Shown here: in pieces, positions 45,175-54,623 of the stretch
Layout: each line of letters starts with the position of its first letter
Numbering within the stretch: the first letter of the stretch is position 1
Notes under the pieces: model-generated
The model's database searches: none
What the model saw: only the letters and a program-made list of their open reading frames with translations
Told to the model about the DNA's origin: nothing
Made by a program: the position numbers and the translations under genes
Assembly (NCBI GenBank): GCA_026196495.1
Contig: JAPHSY010000008.1
Location: 1 to 64,000, forward strand
Source: Magnetovibrio sp.
GTDB lineage: Bacteria > Pseudomonadota > Alphaproteobacteria > Rhodospirillales > Magnetovibrionaceae
Length of the DNA stretch: 64,000 bases
Direction of reading: 5' to 3'

Positions 45175-47163
45175 CTAGACATGTGCATTTTCCATGTCAT
45201 CGTCTAGCATTTCAGAGAGTATCTCTGCGGGCAAGCGTACAGTGAAAGTTGTCCCTTTTCCGGGAGAGCTTTTTCCCATCACTTCGCCGCCCATAAGACG
45301 GGCGATTTCGCGGTTTACGGTTAAGCCAAGCCCGGTTCCTCCATATTTGCGGGTGGTGGATGTATCGGCTTGAGCAAAAGGGGCAAAGACCATTTCCAAT
45401 TGTTCGGGACTCATCCCAATACCCGTATCGGAAACGCTAAAGACGATCGTGTCGCCTTCGATGTCATTCTCACGAAAGGCACGAAGCATGATTTTGCCTT
45501 GGTCTGTAAATTTTGCAGCGTTGGACAAGAAATTGAATAAAATTTGGCGTAACCTAGTGAGGTCGCTTTTCATAACACCAAGGTTCTGTGAGCCCTCTAC
45601 CAAAAGTGTATTGTTGTTGGTGGCCACCAAGGGGCGAACCATTTCAGCTACGGTATTGATGACGTCTTGGACCTCAAATTCTGTAACTTCGATGTCAATC
45701 CTACCTGCTTCAATCTTCGATAAATCCAAAATTTCATTGATGATAGACAGCAGGTGTTTACCAGCAGTGTTGATTTTGTCCAAATCAGGTGTGATTTCCG
45801 CATACCCCAAATCGACGGCATCTTCTTGCAAGATTTCTGAATACCCGATGATGGCGTTTAGGGGAGTGCGCAGCTCATGGCTCATATTCGCCAAAAACAT
45901 GGATTTGGCTCTGTTTGCCGCCTCTGCATCTTCGCGAGCACGCATCAATTGGGCTTCTGCGCGGCGGCGGTCTTGGACTTCTTCCATTAATTTGTGCGTC
46001 CGTTCTTCGACCCGGTTTTCCAATTCATCGTGGGCTTCGCGCAATTCCTCTTGGGTGCGGCGGCGGATAATAGCTCCCATTTTGAAGACCCGAAGTGCAC
46101 GAAGCATGTCGCCAATTTCGTCCTGACGCGTTTTGTTGGAAATATCGACGCTTAAATCGCCATCAGCCAACCGTGTCATAACGTTGGTGATGTTGCGGAT
46201 GGGGGTAGATATAGAACGGCCCAGAAAGATTAACGCTACCAAAAAGGCAATTGAGAATGCCACTGCAATGCCACCCATCAAGATATTCAGATTCCGTTCT
46301 TGGTGCCGGATTGCGATGTTCATTTCATCTGCCATCCGTGACAGGGTCAAATGTGATTCACGGATGGTTGTTTCCATTTCTGCACGCAGGCCATGTTGGT
46401 AATCCAAGCCAATGATGGTCGCGGCTTCAGCCAAATCAAAGAAAGTTCTACGATATGATAACAGGTTGGTGCGTAGATTCTGACGAACACTATGTTCGGG
46501 AACCATGTTATTAATATCATTCATAATTTTTTGATGGTTGCGTTCAAAATGATCAACAAACTGGGTCTGTTTATGTAACAACAGGTTATTGGTAAACACC
46601 TGCATAGCCATCAATTGGTTGTGTAGCGATAGACGTATATTATCCGTATTTGGAACGCGGAGTAATCCGGCCTCAATGTTTTTAATGGATTGAACCATAT
46701 CCCGTTGAAGGCCTTCACTTTGATCTTTGCCGATTTTGCTCAGTTGTACCGTTAGAACCTGAAATAGGCGCTGATACTCACCGGTTAAAATCGTTAAACG
46801 TCCTAGGGTGCTGACTGGCAGGTTTAGCTTCCCGAAATCTTCTTTAAGACTTTCAGTGCTGATGACGAGTTGTTCAAAGACCGTGCTGAATTCTCTGCGA
46901 TAACGAGGGTCAAGTAAGTTCACGAAATCATTTTGATTGCGTTGTAAGTCCATCAGCATCACGTCCATGGACATAATTTTTGTACGGATATCATAAATCT
47001 CGCGGATGGATGTTTCGCGATACCAACTCAGATACAAAATGGTGATAATGGAAAAACCCACAATAAAGGACAGCAGTAACAATTTGATGCGTATGGGCAA
47101 AGTGCGCACACGTTCCATCCACGCTGGAGATACAGCCTGCATCATGGTTGGTAACCCATGCAT
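45175..47163 (-). CDS. HAMP-containing sensor histidine kinase
   Basis: 662 residues: membrane helix (about 25-46), long helical periplasmic domain (50-290), second helix (293-315), HAMP (316-368), coiled coil, HisKA with H429 in NMSHELRTPLN, and HATPase_c with DTGIGM and GGTGLGL boxes. Operon head of kinase, single receiver and c-di-GMP phosphodiesterase. The periplasmic domain has no obvious relation to that of the 4.4-8.1 kb proteins. Internal ATGs at residues 7, 8 and 16 are alternative starts. Confidence 0.94.
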   Translation of the reverse strand: MHGLPTMMQAVSPAWMERVRTLPIRIKLLLLSFIVGFSIITILYLSWYRETSIREIYDIRTKIMSMDVMLMDLQRNQNDFVNLLDPRYRREFSTVFEQLVISTESLKEDFGKLNLPVSTLGRLTILTGEYQRLFQVLTVQLSKIGKDQSEGLQRDMVQSIKNIEAGLLRVPNTDNIRLSLHNQLMAMQVFTNNLLLHKQTQFVDHFERNHQKIMNDINNMVPEHSVRQNLRTNLLSYRRTFFDLAEAATIIGLDYQHGLRAEMETTIRESHLTLSRMADEMNIAIRHQERNLNILMGGIAVAFSIAFLVALIFLGRSISTPIRNITNVMTRLADGDLSVDISNKTRQDEIGDMLRALRVFKMGAIIRRRTQEELREAHDELENRVEERTHKLMEEVQDRRRAEAQLMRAREDAEAANRAKSMFLANMSHELRTPLNAIIGYSEILQEDAVDLGYAEITPDLDKINTAGKHLLSIINEILDLSKIEAGRIDIEVTEFEVQDVINTVAEMVRPLVATNNNTLLVEGSQNLGVMKSDLTRLRQILFNFLSNAAKFTDQGKIMLRAFRENDIEGDTIVFSVSDTGIGMSPEQLEMVFAPFAQADTSTTRKYGGTGLGLTVNREIARLMGGEVMGKSSPGKGTTFTVRLPAEILSEMLDDDMENAHV

Positions 47164-47267
47164 TTGTGGAGTTGCTGACGTCTCAAGTTATTTTCTTTCG
47201 TTGGTTTTACCGCACCCATCCATTGGAAGGATAATCTAAGCATGGACACGTGCAAAGCCTTCAGCCC

Positions 47268-47684
47268 TTATCTACAGAGCGCCGTACGGATTTGATCAAC
47301 AAGATGATCCCGATCTGCATCTGAGTAGTCCTGGGGAGGATGCGCCCCCCACACAGGTGCGGGCCATGCCGGGTCACCCTGGAAACGAGCAATGACGTGG
47401 ATATGCAGCTGTTCAACCACATTGCCAAGGGCCGCGACATTCATTTTATAGGGCTGAAATTGGGCTTTCATAACCTTGCTGATATGATCAACCTCGGCCA
47501 TAACCGTTTGAAGTTGCTCGGGATTTAAATCGTCCAAGTCACGCAACCCATGAACGGCTGGGACCAAAATCAGCCACGGGTAAGTGCGGTCACGTATCAA
47601 CAAAACAAGGCAGATATCCAATTTTGTAATTTCGACCGTATCTTTCGCCAAAGTTGGGTCAAGTATGAACGTTTCAGTGGTCAT
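47268..47684 (-). CDS. HIT-family nucleotide hydrolase
   Basis: 138 residues. QLHIHVIARFQGDPAWPAPV contains the histidine-triad strand; the middle catalytic His is present while the third His of the classic HxHxH is replaced, as usual in the proteobacterial DPAWP subgroup. Probably cleaves dinucleoside polyphosphates or AMP-lysine-type substrates. Single gene, divergent from DUF1491. Confidence 0.9.
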   Translation of the reverse strand: MTTETFILDPTLAKDTVEITKLDICLVLLIRDRTYPWLILVPAVHGLRDLDDLNPEQLQTVMAEVDHISKVMKAQFQPYKMNVAALGNVVEQLHIHVIARFQGDPAWPAPVWGAHPPQDYSDADRDHLVDQIRTALCR

Positions 47685-47761
47685 GGTATTGTCCGTTCTG
47701 CTATGCGTGAGTGTTGATCAAGCTGGATTATGGCCCCAACCACTGACGAAGGACAATGCCC

Positions 47762-48112
47762 ATGAGCGCTCAGCGCATCAAATCAGGTTTTTGGCTCAAA
47801 GCTCAACTGCGCTTGTGTGATCAGGCCTGCTTACCAGCTTTTGTGGTGCGTCGTGGTGATGAAGACGCAGGACAAATTCTCATAAAGCACAACCGACTTG
47901 GGCGTGGTTGTGAGATTTGGGTACGGCGCTTTGATGGTGATGGACTTCGTGTGTGGATGGTGGTTGCGGGCGGCACAGATTTAGATTCTGAGCGACAATG
48001 TGACGCTTATATTGAGCGTGAAATGGACATTGATCCTGATCTTTGGGTGCTTGAGATTGAAGATATCGAAGGTGTTTATAAGCCAGATGGGAAAGATCCT
48101 GTACGGGAATAA
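47762..48112 (+). CDS. DUF1491 protein
   Basis: 116-residue alphaproteobacterial protein of unknown activity. Recognised by the order RIKSGFWLKAQLRLCDQACL, VVRRGDEDAGQILIK, and DIDPDLWVLEIED. GAAGGA lies eight bases before the ATG at 47762; the ATG at 47756 is too close to it. Followed by a strong terminator. Confidence 0.88.
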   Translation: MSAQRIKSGFWLKAQLRLCDQACLPAFVVRRGDEDAGQILIKHNRLGRGCEIWVRRFDGDGLRVWMVVAGGTDLDSERQCDAYIEREMDIDPDLWVLEIEDIEGVYKPDGKDPVRE

Positions 48113-48140
48113 GTGCTCAAACATAACCTAAGTCTCAGTA

Positions 48141-48176
48141 AAGCAACGATTGTTACAGATAATCGTTGCTTTTTTG
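48141..48176 (+). terminator. rho-independent terminator after DUF1491
   Basis: AAGCAACGATT, loop, AATCGTTGCTTTTTT, 28 bases past the stop. Confidence 0.92.
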
Positions 48177-48196
48177 TATTTAATCCAAAATACATA

Positions 48197-48235
48197 TTGA
48201 ACCAATATATATCGATTTGATATATATTGGTTCAA
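48197..48235 (+). promoter_or_regulatory. perfect 17-bp inverted repeat, probable PadR operator
   Basis: Left arm TTGAACCAATATATATC, five-base spacer, right arm GATATATATTGGTTCAA: no mismatch in 17 pairs. It lies 60 bases before the padR start codon. PadR repressors bind dyads with an AT-rich centre (ATGT/ACAT type in the family), so autoregulation of the efflux operon is likely. There is no T run, so it is not a terminator. Confidence 0.75.
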
Positions 48236-48294
48236 TAGTTCATGAGGCATCAGTCGGGATGTCCATGGGTTTGGCTTTTTTCGGAGCACGGATT

Positions 48295-48903
48295 ATGGAT
48301 GTAAAGACTTTGTGCTTAGGCGTTCTCAGCCTAGGTGACGCCAGCGGTTATGAAATCCGCAAAATGTTTGAAGAGGGGCCCTTTGCCCATTTTCACCATG
48401 CGAGCTTTGGCTCCATCTATCCGGCGCTTTCCAAATTATTGGAAGCGGGACAGGTGTCGTGCACTGTGGAAAGCCAAGACGGACGTCCAGATAAAAAAGT
48501 TTACGCGATGACAGAAAGTGGATTGGAAGCCTTTCGTACTGCGCTACGCAAAACGCCGGATGATGACAAAGTACGTTCAGAGGTCATGTTTATGTTGTTT
48601 TTTGCCGATCATCTCGAAGATGAGCATTTAACCGAAATTTATGATGCTTATACGGACCGACATCGTTTCTTTATTGAAAAAATGGAGGAGCTGAGCAGTG
48701 AAGGTTTATCTCGCGGGCGAAAGTTTGTTCGTGGGTTCGGTATGGCTTTTTACAAAAGTGTTCTTACGTACTTGGAAGAAAATCGAGAAGCCTTTCTTCG
48801 TGGTGCAAAAGGCGAAGGTTGGCGGGACCTTGAATCCATCCGTGAATGCATGACCATTACGAATGAAGCCGAAAAAAGGCTCAATGCAGGAGATGACCAA
48901 TGA
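48295..48903 (+). CDS. PadR-family transcriptional regulator
   Basis: 202 residues: winged helix (about 1-75; LCLGVLSLGDASGYEIRKMF, GSIYPALSKLLEAGQV, DGRPDKKVYAMTESG) and a C-terminal helical dimerisation domain of the Vir_act_alpha_C type. Start at 48295 with GGAG nine bases upstream. The longer frame to 48217 would begin inside the palindrome and is rejected. Its stop overlaps the next ATG (ATGA). Represses the RND genes behind it, by analogy. Confidence 0.92.
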   Translation: MDVKTLCLGVLSLGDASGYEIRKMFEEGPFAHFHHASFGSIYPALSKLLEAGQVSCTVESQDGRPDKKVYAMTESGLEAFRTALRKTPDDDKVRSEVMFMLFFADHLEDEHLTEIYDAYTDRHRFFIEKMEELSSEGLSRGRKFVRGFGMAFYKSVLTYLEENREAFLRGAKGEGWRDLESIRECMTITNEAEKRLNAGDDQ

Positions 48904-50084
48904 GCCCCAAAGACCTTATCCCCACTGAAAATGATGCTGACGTAATCCAAAAAAGGACATCTGGGTTGAAACTACAAAAATCACAATGGACGGCGATTGC
49001 CATTGCAATTGGTGCGCTTGTTTGGATGTTATCGGGCGTATTACAGGGCGAGGACACTCAAGCTGTTGGCGTTGTTGATGCTCCTATAGAAACGGCAAAG
49101 GCTGAAGTTATTATTCCTCGCGTGCGCGTCACCACCGTGACAGCAGAAGAACATGTGCGCACCATTGCTGTTTTAGGGCGGACAGAAGCCGAAAATGCGG
49201 TCTCCGTTCGTGCTGAAACCACAGGGCGCGTATCCGAAATTGTTGCTGTTAAGGGTGCTGTCGTTGAAGCGGGGGATGTGTTGGTCAAATTAGACCCTGA
49301 AAACTTGCCTGCAAAATTGGCAGAGGCCAAAGCCCGCTTGGAACAACGCAAAATCGCATATGAATCTGCGCGCAAACTGTCCAAAGGTGGTTACAGTTCT
49401 CAACTAAAATTGGCAGAATCAAAAGCTGACCTGGAAGCTGCGCGCGCCCAGGTTTCTGGCATGCAACGCGATTTAAACAATGCCACAATCATTGCGCCGT
49501 TTTCTGGTGTTGTAGATGAATTGCCCATGGACGCTGGTGATTACATTGACAAAGTTGGTGGTGTTGTGGCGCGGGTGATTGATCTAAAAACCATGCTGGT
49601 TGCAGGGGCCGTGGCAGAGCGTGATATTGGTTCCATCTCTTTGGGTGGTGCTGCCATAATCGAACTTGCCGATGGACGTATTCTTGAGGGTGAAGTGAGC
49701 TTCATCGCCAAATCATCCGAAGCGGCAACTCGGACATACCGTGTTGAAGTGCGTGTTAATGTTCCCGATAGCTCCGTACCCGAAGGTATGACGGCTGAGC
49801 TGCGCCTGCCCATGGAACGGGTGATGGCTCACAATATTTCTCCGGCTTTGTTGACCTTGGATAACAAGGGTGCAGTCGGCGTGAAAAGTGTGAATGCAGA
49901 TGGCCAAGTTGAATTTCATGCGGTTGAAATGATAACGGACACCAAAGATGGTATCTGGCTGGTGGGGTTGCCCCATGAGGCCAAGATCATTTCTGTTGGG
50001 CAAGAGTTCGTGACACATGGACAAGTGGTTAAGGCTGTTGAAGGTGCTTTGAAAACAGTTAGCCCCAAAGCTGGGGAGAACTAA
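48900..50084 (+). CDS. RND efflux periplasmic adaptor (membrane fusion protein)
   Basis: 394 residues: N-terminal membrane anchor (about 33-50), lipoyl halves around a short helical hairpin (RAETTGRVSEIVAVKGAVVE ... NATIIAPFSGVVDELPMDAG), beta barrel and membrane-proximal domain. Connects the pump to an outer-membrane channel; no TolC gene is adjacent, so a distant one must serve. Translationally coupled to padR and three bases before the pump gene. Confidence 0.94.
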   Translation: MSPKDLIPTENDADVIQKRTSGLKLQKSQWTAIAIAIGALVWMLSGVLQGEDTQAVGVVDAPIETAKAEVIIPRVRVTTVTAEEHVRTIAVLGRTEAENAVSVRAETTGRVSEIVAVKGAVVEAGDVLVKLDPENLPAKLAEAKARLEQRKIAYESARKLSKGGYSSQLKLAESKADLEAARAQVSGMQRDLNNATIIAPFSGVVDELPMDAGDYIDKVGGVVARVIDLKTMLVAGAVAERDIGSISLGGAAIIELADGRILEGEVSFIAKSSEAATRTYRVEVRVNVPDSSVPEGMTAELRLPMERVMAHNISPALLTLDNKGAVGVKSVNADGQVEFHAVEMITDTKDGIWLVGLPHEAKIISVGQEFVTHGQVVKAVEGALKTVSPKAGEN

Positions 50085-50087
50085 GTT

Positions 50088-53000
50088 ATGAAAGCGCTTA
50101 TTGATGTGGCGTTTCACCACGCCCGTACAACCATATCAACGTTGTTGTTGTTGCTGATTGCAGGTGGTGTTGCCTATGTGGAAATTCCCAAAGAAGCAGA
50201 ACCGGACATCAACATCCCATTGGTGATTGTGCGTGTTACGCATGAAGGTATTTCCCCCGAAGACAGTGAAAATCTTTTGATCCGTCCTTTGGAATTGGAA
50301 CTGCGTTCCGTTGAAGGCCTCAAAGAAATGCGTGCCAAGGGTTATGAAGGCGGTGCCAACGTGGTGCTTGAATTCGAAGCTGGATTTGATGTGGATCAGG
50401 CCCTGAGCGATGTGCGTGAAAGTGTTGATGATGCAAAACCTGATCTTCCCGATGACAGTGAAGATCCAATTATTGAAGAGATTAATTTTTCCGAATTTCC
50501 CGTCGTGGTGATTTCCATGGCTGGAACGGTGCCTGAACGTGCGTTGCTCAATTTGGGACGCGACCTCAAAGATGAGCTGGAAGGCCTCAGCCCCGTATTG
50601 AAAGCGACGCTGACCGGAACGCGTGAAGAGATGGTGGAGATTTTGATCGACCCGGTCAAAGTTGAAAGCTATGGGCTCAGCCCTGCGGAAGCCATTGCCG
50701 TGGTCAACAGTTCCAACAAGCTGGTTGCTGCGGGTGCCCAAGATACCGGACGTGGTAGCTTTACCTTGAAGGTTCCAGGACTCCTCACCAATGTGACAGA
50801 AATTATGTCATTGCCTGTCACGGTTGATGGTGATGCAGTTGTGCGTTTGGCGGATATCGGTACAGTGCGTCGATCCTTTAAAGACCCAACCAGCTTTGCC
50901 CGTGTGAACGGCGAAAGTGCTGTGACATTGGAAGTATCCAAGCGCGCAGGTGAAAACTTAATTGAGACCGTGGCATTGGTGCGTGAATTGGTCGAACAAG
51001 AACGTGCCGCATGGCCCGAAAGCTTGCACAGCGCCGTTGACGTGACCTTCACCCAAGATAAATCCACCGACATCATTGAACGGGTTTCCACCTTGGAAAA
51101 CTCAGTCATCAGCGCGGTGTTGTTGGTGATGATCGTTGTGGTTGGTGCCTTGGGGCTGCGTTCCGCGGCACTTGTCGGTGTCGCGATCCCTGGATCGTTC
51201 CTAACTGGTGTGTTGGTTTTGCACATCATGGGCAACACGATGAACATTGTTGTGTTGTTTGGTTTGGTCTTGGCTGTTGGTATGTTGGTGGACGGTGCCA
51301 TCGTTGTGACTGAATATGCAGATCGTAAAATGACGGAAGGTCTGCACCGCAAAAAGGCGTATTCTTTGGCAGCCAAACGTATGGCACCGCCGATCATAGC
51401 GGCGACGATGACGACTTTGGCGGCGTTCTTACCACTGTTGTTCTGGCCCGGTGTTGTGGGAGAGTTCATGAAGTATCTGCCCATCACCTTGTTGGCGACT
51501 TTGTCGGCATCATTGTTGATGGCGCTTGTCTTTATTCCAGCGTTGGGGGGCTACATCGGACGCCCAGGTAATGCGGACCCTGATGCTATGAAAGCTTTAA
51601 AGGGTGGTGAAGAAGCGGGCTTGGACAATGCAGGCCCTGTGACCATGGGCTATCTGCGTATGCTTGAAAAGACATTGCGTTATCCTGGCCTTGTGGTTGC
51701 TGGTGCATTTATGATGCTGTTTGGTGTATGGGGATTTTATGGTGCGTTTGGCAATGGCATCGAATTCTTCCCGGAAGTTGAACCCACCAATGCTCAAGTC
51801 CAAGTAAAAGCACGTGGCAATATGTCAATCTGGGAACGTGATGCTTTGATGAGAGAAGTTGAAGCCGAAGCCCAACAAGTCAATGGTATTAAAACATTGT
51901 ATACCCGCACGCAGTCCAACCCATCTGGGGAAGCGGCTGAAGATATCATCGGCACAATTTTTTTGGAATTTGACGATTGGGATAAGCGTCGCAAAGCTGA
52001 TACCATTTTGGCTGAAATCCGTGAGCGCACGGCACCCATTGCCGGTATCATCGTCAACACCGTCAAGCAAGAAGGTGGGCCGCCAGTGGGCAAGCCGATC
52101 CAGCTTGAAATTTCATCACGCTATCCGGAATTGTTGGCCCCAACAGCAAAGCGCATTGTCGAAGAATTGAACAAGAATTCAAACTTCATCGATATTGAGG
52201 ATAATTTGCCTCTGCCGGGGATCGACTGGGTGTTTGATGTGGATCGCGCCCAAGCTGCAAAGTTCGGTGCAGATGTATCGACCATTGGTTCCACTGTACG
52301 CTTGGCGACATCTGGTATTAAGCTGGGCGAATACCGTCCATCGGATACTGATGATGAATTGGATATTCGTGCACGCTTCCCAGATGAATATCGCAATCTG
52401 GAACAGCTCCGTCACATGCGGGTGAAAACACCCGGTGGCCAAGTGCCCATTGATAACTTTGTCAACATCGAAGCCCAAGCCAAGACCGGCACGATCAGCC
52501 GTGTTGACGTGAAACGTGTTGTCACGGTGAAGGCCGATGTGGTTGAAGGTGTTTTGGCCGATGAAATGGTCAAAGGTATTCAGGCGTGGCTCAATACAGC
52601 AGATTTGGACCCACGTATTTCCATCAAGTTTAAAGGTGAAGATGAAGAACAGGCTAAAGCCCAAGCGTTTTTATCTAAGGCGTTTGGCGTGGCATTGTTC
52701 CTGATCGCTATTATCTTGGTGACCCAGTTTAACAGTTTCTATTCAGGCTTCTTGATCTTGTCGGCGGTGGTGATGTCCACCATCGGTGTGTTTATTGGGT
52801 TACTGGTGACGGGACAACCCTTTGGCATAGTTATGGGCGGTATCGGTGTGATTGCCTTGGCGGGGATTGTTGTGAACAACAATATCGTGTTGATTGATAC
52901 CTTCGACCGCTTAAAGCAATCGACCTCTGACGCACGTGAAGCGATTATGCTGACGGGGGCTCAGCGCCTTCGTCCCGTGTTGTTGACGACAGTAACGACC

Positions 53001-53234
53001 ATGTTAGGTCTGTTGCCCATGGCAATGAACATCGGTCTTGATTTTATGGGTCGGACCATTGTCATCGATGCCCCAGCCAATCAAATGTGGGTGCAGCTGT
53101 CAATTTCCATCGTGTTTGGGTTGGGCTTTGCAACGATTTTGACGTTGATTGTCACGCCATCTTTGTTGATGGTGCGTGCCAATTTTTCAGATTGGTGGCA
53201 TGGACGCAAAGCGGCACGGTTGTCACAGGCCTAA
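50088..53234 (+). CDS. RND-family efflux pump inner-membrane subunit
   Basis: 1048 residues with the 1+5+1+5 helix plan of HAE-type pumps. The proton-relay helix 4 reads GMLVDGAIVVTEYADRK: one of the two adjacent Asp residues of AcrB is Gly here, as in many non-AcrB RND pumps. Large periplasmic loops carry the usual porter motifs (VTHEGISPEDSENLLIRPLE). The substrate cannot be read; PadR control suggests phenolic or cationic inducers. Last gene of the operon. Confidence 0.94.
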   Translation: MKALIDVAFHHARTTISTLLLLLIAGGVAYVEIPKEAEPDINIPLVIVRVTHEGISPEDSENLLIRPLELELRSVEGLKEMRAKGYEGGANVVLEFEAGFDVDQALSDVRESVDDAKPDLPDDSEDPIIEEINFSEFPVVVISMAGTVPERALLNLGRDLKDELEGLSPVLKATLTGTREEMVEILIDPVKVESYGLSPAEAIAVVNSSNKLVAAGAQDTGRGSFTLKVPGLLTNVTEIMSLPVTVDGDAVVRLADIGTVRRSFKDPTSFARVNGESAVTLEVSKRAGENLIETVALVRELVEQERAAWPESLHSAVDVTFTQDKSTDIIERVSTLENSVISAVLLVMIVVVGALGLRSAALVGVAIPGSFLTGVLVLHIMGNTMNIVVLFGLVLAVGMLVDGAIVVTEYADRKMTEGLHRKKAYSLAAKRMAPPIIAATMTTLAAFLPLLFWPGVVGEFMKYLPITLLATLSASLLMALVFIPALGGYIGRPGNADPDAMKALKGGEEAGLDNAGPVTMGYLRMLEKTLRYPGLVVAGAFMMLFGVWGFYGAFGNGIEFFPEVEPTNAQVQVKARGNMSIWERDALMREVEAEAQQVNGIKTLYTRTQSNPSGEAAEDIIGTIFLEFDDWDKRRKADTILAEIRERTAPIAGIIVNTVKQEGGPPVGKPIQLEISSRYPELLAPTAKRIVEELNKNSNFIDIEDNLPLPGIDWVFDVDRAQAAKFGADVSTIGSTVRLATSGIKLGEYRPSDTDDELDIRARFPDEYRNLEQLRHMRVKTPGGQVPIDNFVNIEAQAKTGTISRVDVKRVVTVKADVVEGVLADEMVKGIQAWLNTADLDPRISIKFKGEDEEQAKAQAFLSKAFGVALFLIAIILVTQFNSFYSGFLILSAVVMSTIGVFIGLLVTGQPFGIVMGGIGVIALAGIVVNNNIVLIDTFDRLKQSTSDAREAIMLTGAQRLRPVLLTTVTTMLGLLPMAMNIGLDFMGRTIVIDAPANQMWVQLSISIVFGLGFATILTLIVTPSLLMVRANFSDWWHGRKAARLSQA

Positions 53235-53237
53235 AGG

Positions 53238-53822
53238 CTAAATGGTGCCTTGTTCGCGTAGGTGTCGGAAACTTGCACCAAGGGATCGCGCATCGCCTAA
53301 AGCATCGTGAGAACGTTCTGAATTTGGCAACCCCAACAATGAGGGAACATCTGAGCTGAAGCTGTTTTCATGAATAAGCCCTAGATTGAGTAGATACTTA
53401 CGAATATCGCGTTCTATCTCAAACGTCGTGGGCATGGGAATGTTGTGAATTTTACAGTTCTTGTCGACAATGCTTTTGTCTCGTCCATAGGAAATCAGTG
53501 CGCAGATCTCTTCACCTATGAACGTTAGAAACTGTTTTAAAGCATCAGGGAAAGAAACACCGTGATGATCAACGGTGGTTTGGGTGATGCCGGTCAGCTC
53601 AATGATATAATCACTCAGTTCTGGGTTGATGAGTGGTTTGACAAAACACTGAAACGAATCAATTTCTTTGAAGTTGTCTTCTACATCTAATTTCACAGCA
53701 CCAATTTGAATGATTTCCATATGGTGGCCGGGTTGTTGCCAATTACTTTCCATAAATCCAGACCAACTGGTCCATTCAGTGTCATAGATGACGAGGCTAC
53801 CTTGTGTGAGTGTGTGGACCAT
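53238..53822 (-). CDS. DEDDh 3'-5' exonuclease
   Basis: 194 residues. Exo I: D14 and E16 in VIYDTEWTSW; Exo II region with ALISYGRDKSIVDK; Exo III: SHDALGDARS with the His-Asp pair. KapD/Eri-1-like, acting on single-stranded RNA or DNA ends. Seven bases after pssA on the same strand, three bases from the convergent RND stop. Confidence 0.88.
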   Translation of the reverse strand: MVHTLTQGSLVIYDTEWTSWSGFMESNWQQPGHHMEIIQIGAVKLDVEDNFKEIDSFQCFVKPLINPELSDYIIELTGITQTTVDHHGVSFPDALKQFLTFIGEEICALISYGRDKSIVDKNCKIHNIPMPTTFEIERDIRKYLLNLGLIHENSFSSDVPSLLGLPNSERSHDALGDARSLGASFRHLREQGTI

Positions 53823-53828
53823 GGAGCG

Positions 53829-54623
53829 TCATTCTATGCTGTCATCTTCTGGTTCACATTTTCCGGTGCGCTCGCAAATTTGGCGATAACTGCGCACGGC
53901 GAACGGGATAGAAATAAGATACGATGCCAAAATCCCCGATAGCGTCACCCATGGCGCGCTGATGAGGCTGGCAATCACCAAGCCGAAGGCCACCATCAAC
54001 GGCAGTACAAGCTTGGGACTCAACTTCACCTTTTTGAATGAATAGGTGGGGATGTTGCTGACCATCAAGATGGATACCACCACCAAGAAGGCTCCAACCA
54101 CTTCAGGTCGGCGAACCTGTTCTTCAAACAGATTGAACGAAATGATCATTGGCAGCAACGCCAAGCCTGCGGCCGCTGGTGCGGGAACCCCGGAAAAGAA
54201 GGTCGAGGCCCAGGCCGGTGGGTCAGGGTCTTCGGCAGCAGTGTTAAAGCGAGCCAGACGCAACGCACAGCTCACTGCAAACAGCATGACCAAAATCCAG
54301 CCAAAGCGACCAAAGTCTTGCAAAGACCAAAAATACAGCATCATGGGGGGGGCAACGCCAAAGCTGAGGATATCGGCGAGGCTATCCAGTTCTGCACCAA
54401 ACTTGGAAGTACCTTTCAGCAAGCGCGCGACACGGCCATCCAGTGTGTCCAAGATGGCAGCGGCTAAAATAGCCAAAGCCGCATGCTCCCAACGTCCCTC
54501 ATAGGCAAAGCGAATGGCGGTCAGTCCTGAACACAACGCGATGAGCGTCAGCATGTTCGGGATCATGACGTTCAGTGATAAGCGCCGACGCTTGGGGCGT
54601 TTGAGTGCAGGCTCCTCAGACAT
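53829..54623 (-). CDS. pssA: CDP-diacylglycerol-serine O-phosphatidyltransferase
   Basis: 264 residues, CDP-alcohol transferase family with about eight helices. Motif D-G-x2-A-R-x8-G-x3-D-x3-D is present as DGRVARLLKGTSKFGAELDS followed by LAD. Makes phosphatidylserine, the substrate of the psd product. Its ATG shares one base with the psd stop (TAATG), so the two are coupled. Confidence 0.96.
   Translation of the reverse strand: MSEEPALKRPKRRRLSLNVMIPNMLTLIALCSGLTAIRFAYEGRWEHAALAILAAAILDTLDGRVARLLKGTSKFGAELDSLADILSFGVAPPMMLYFWSLQDFGRFGWILVMLFAVSCALRLARFNTAAEDPDPPAWASTFFSGVPAPAAAGLALLPMIISFNLFEEQVRRPEVVGAFLVVVSILMVSNIPTYSFKKVKLSPKLVLPLMVAFGLVIASLISAPWVTLSGILASYLISIPFAVRSYRQICERTGKCEPEDDSIE

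Noticed and set aside
45449-46126. 225-codon plus-strand frame opposite the histidine kinase
   Set aside because: Ser-rich antisense shadow; the kinase on the other strand has all catalytic boxes.
48197-48235. Rho-independent terminator
   Set aside because: The palindrome is AT-rich in the centre of each arm and is not followed by T residues; a proper terminator lies at 48141-48176.
50669-51487. 272-codon minus-strand frame inside the RND pump
   Set aside because: Thr/Ser-rich antisense shadow of membrane helices.
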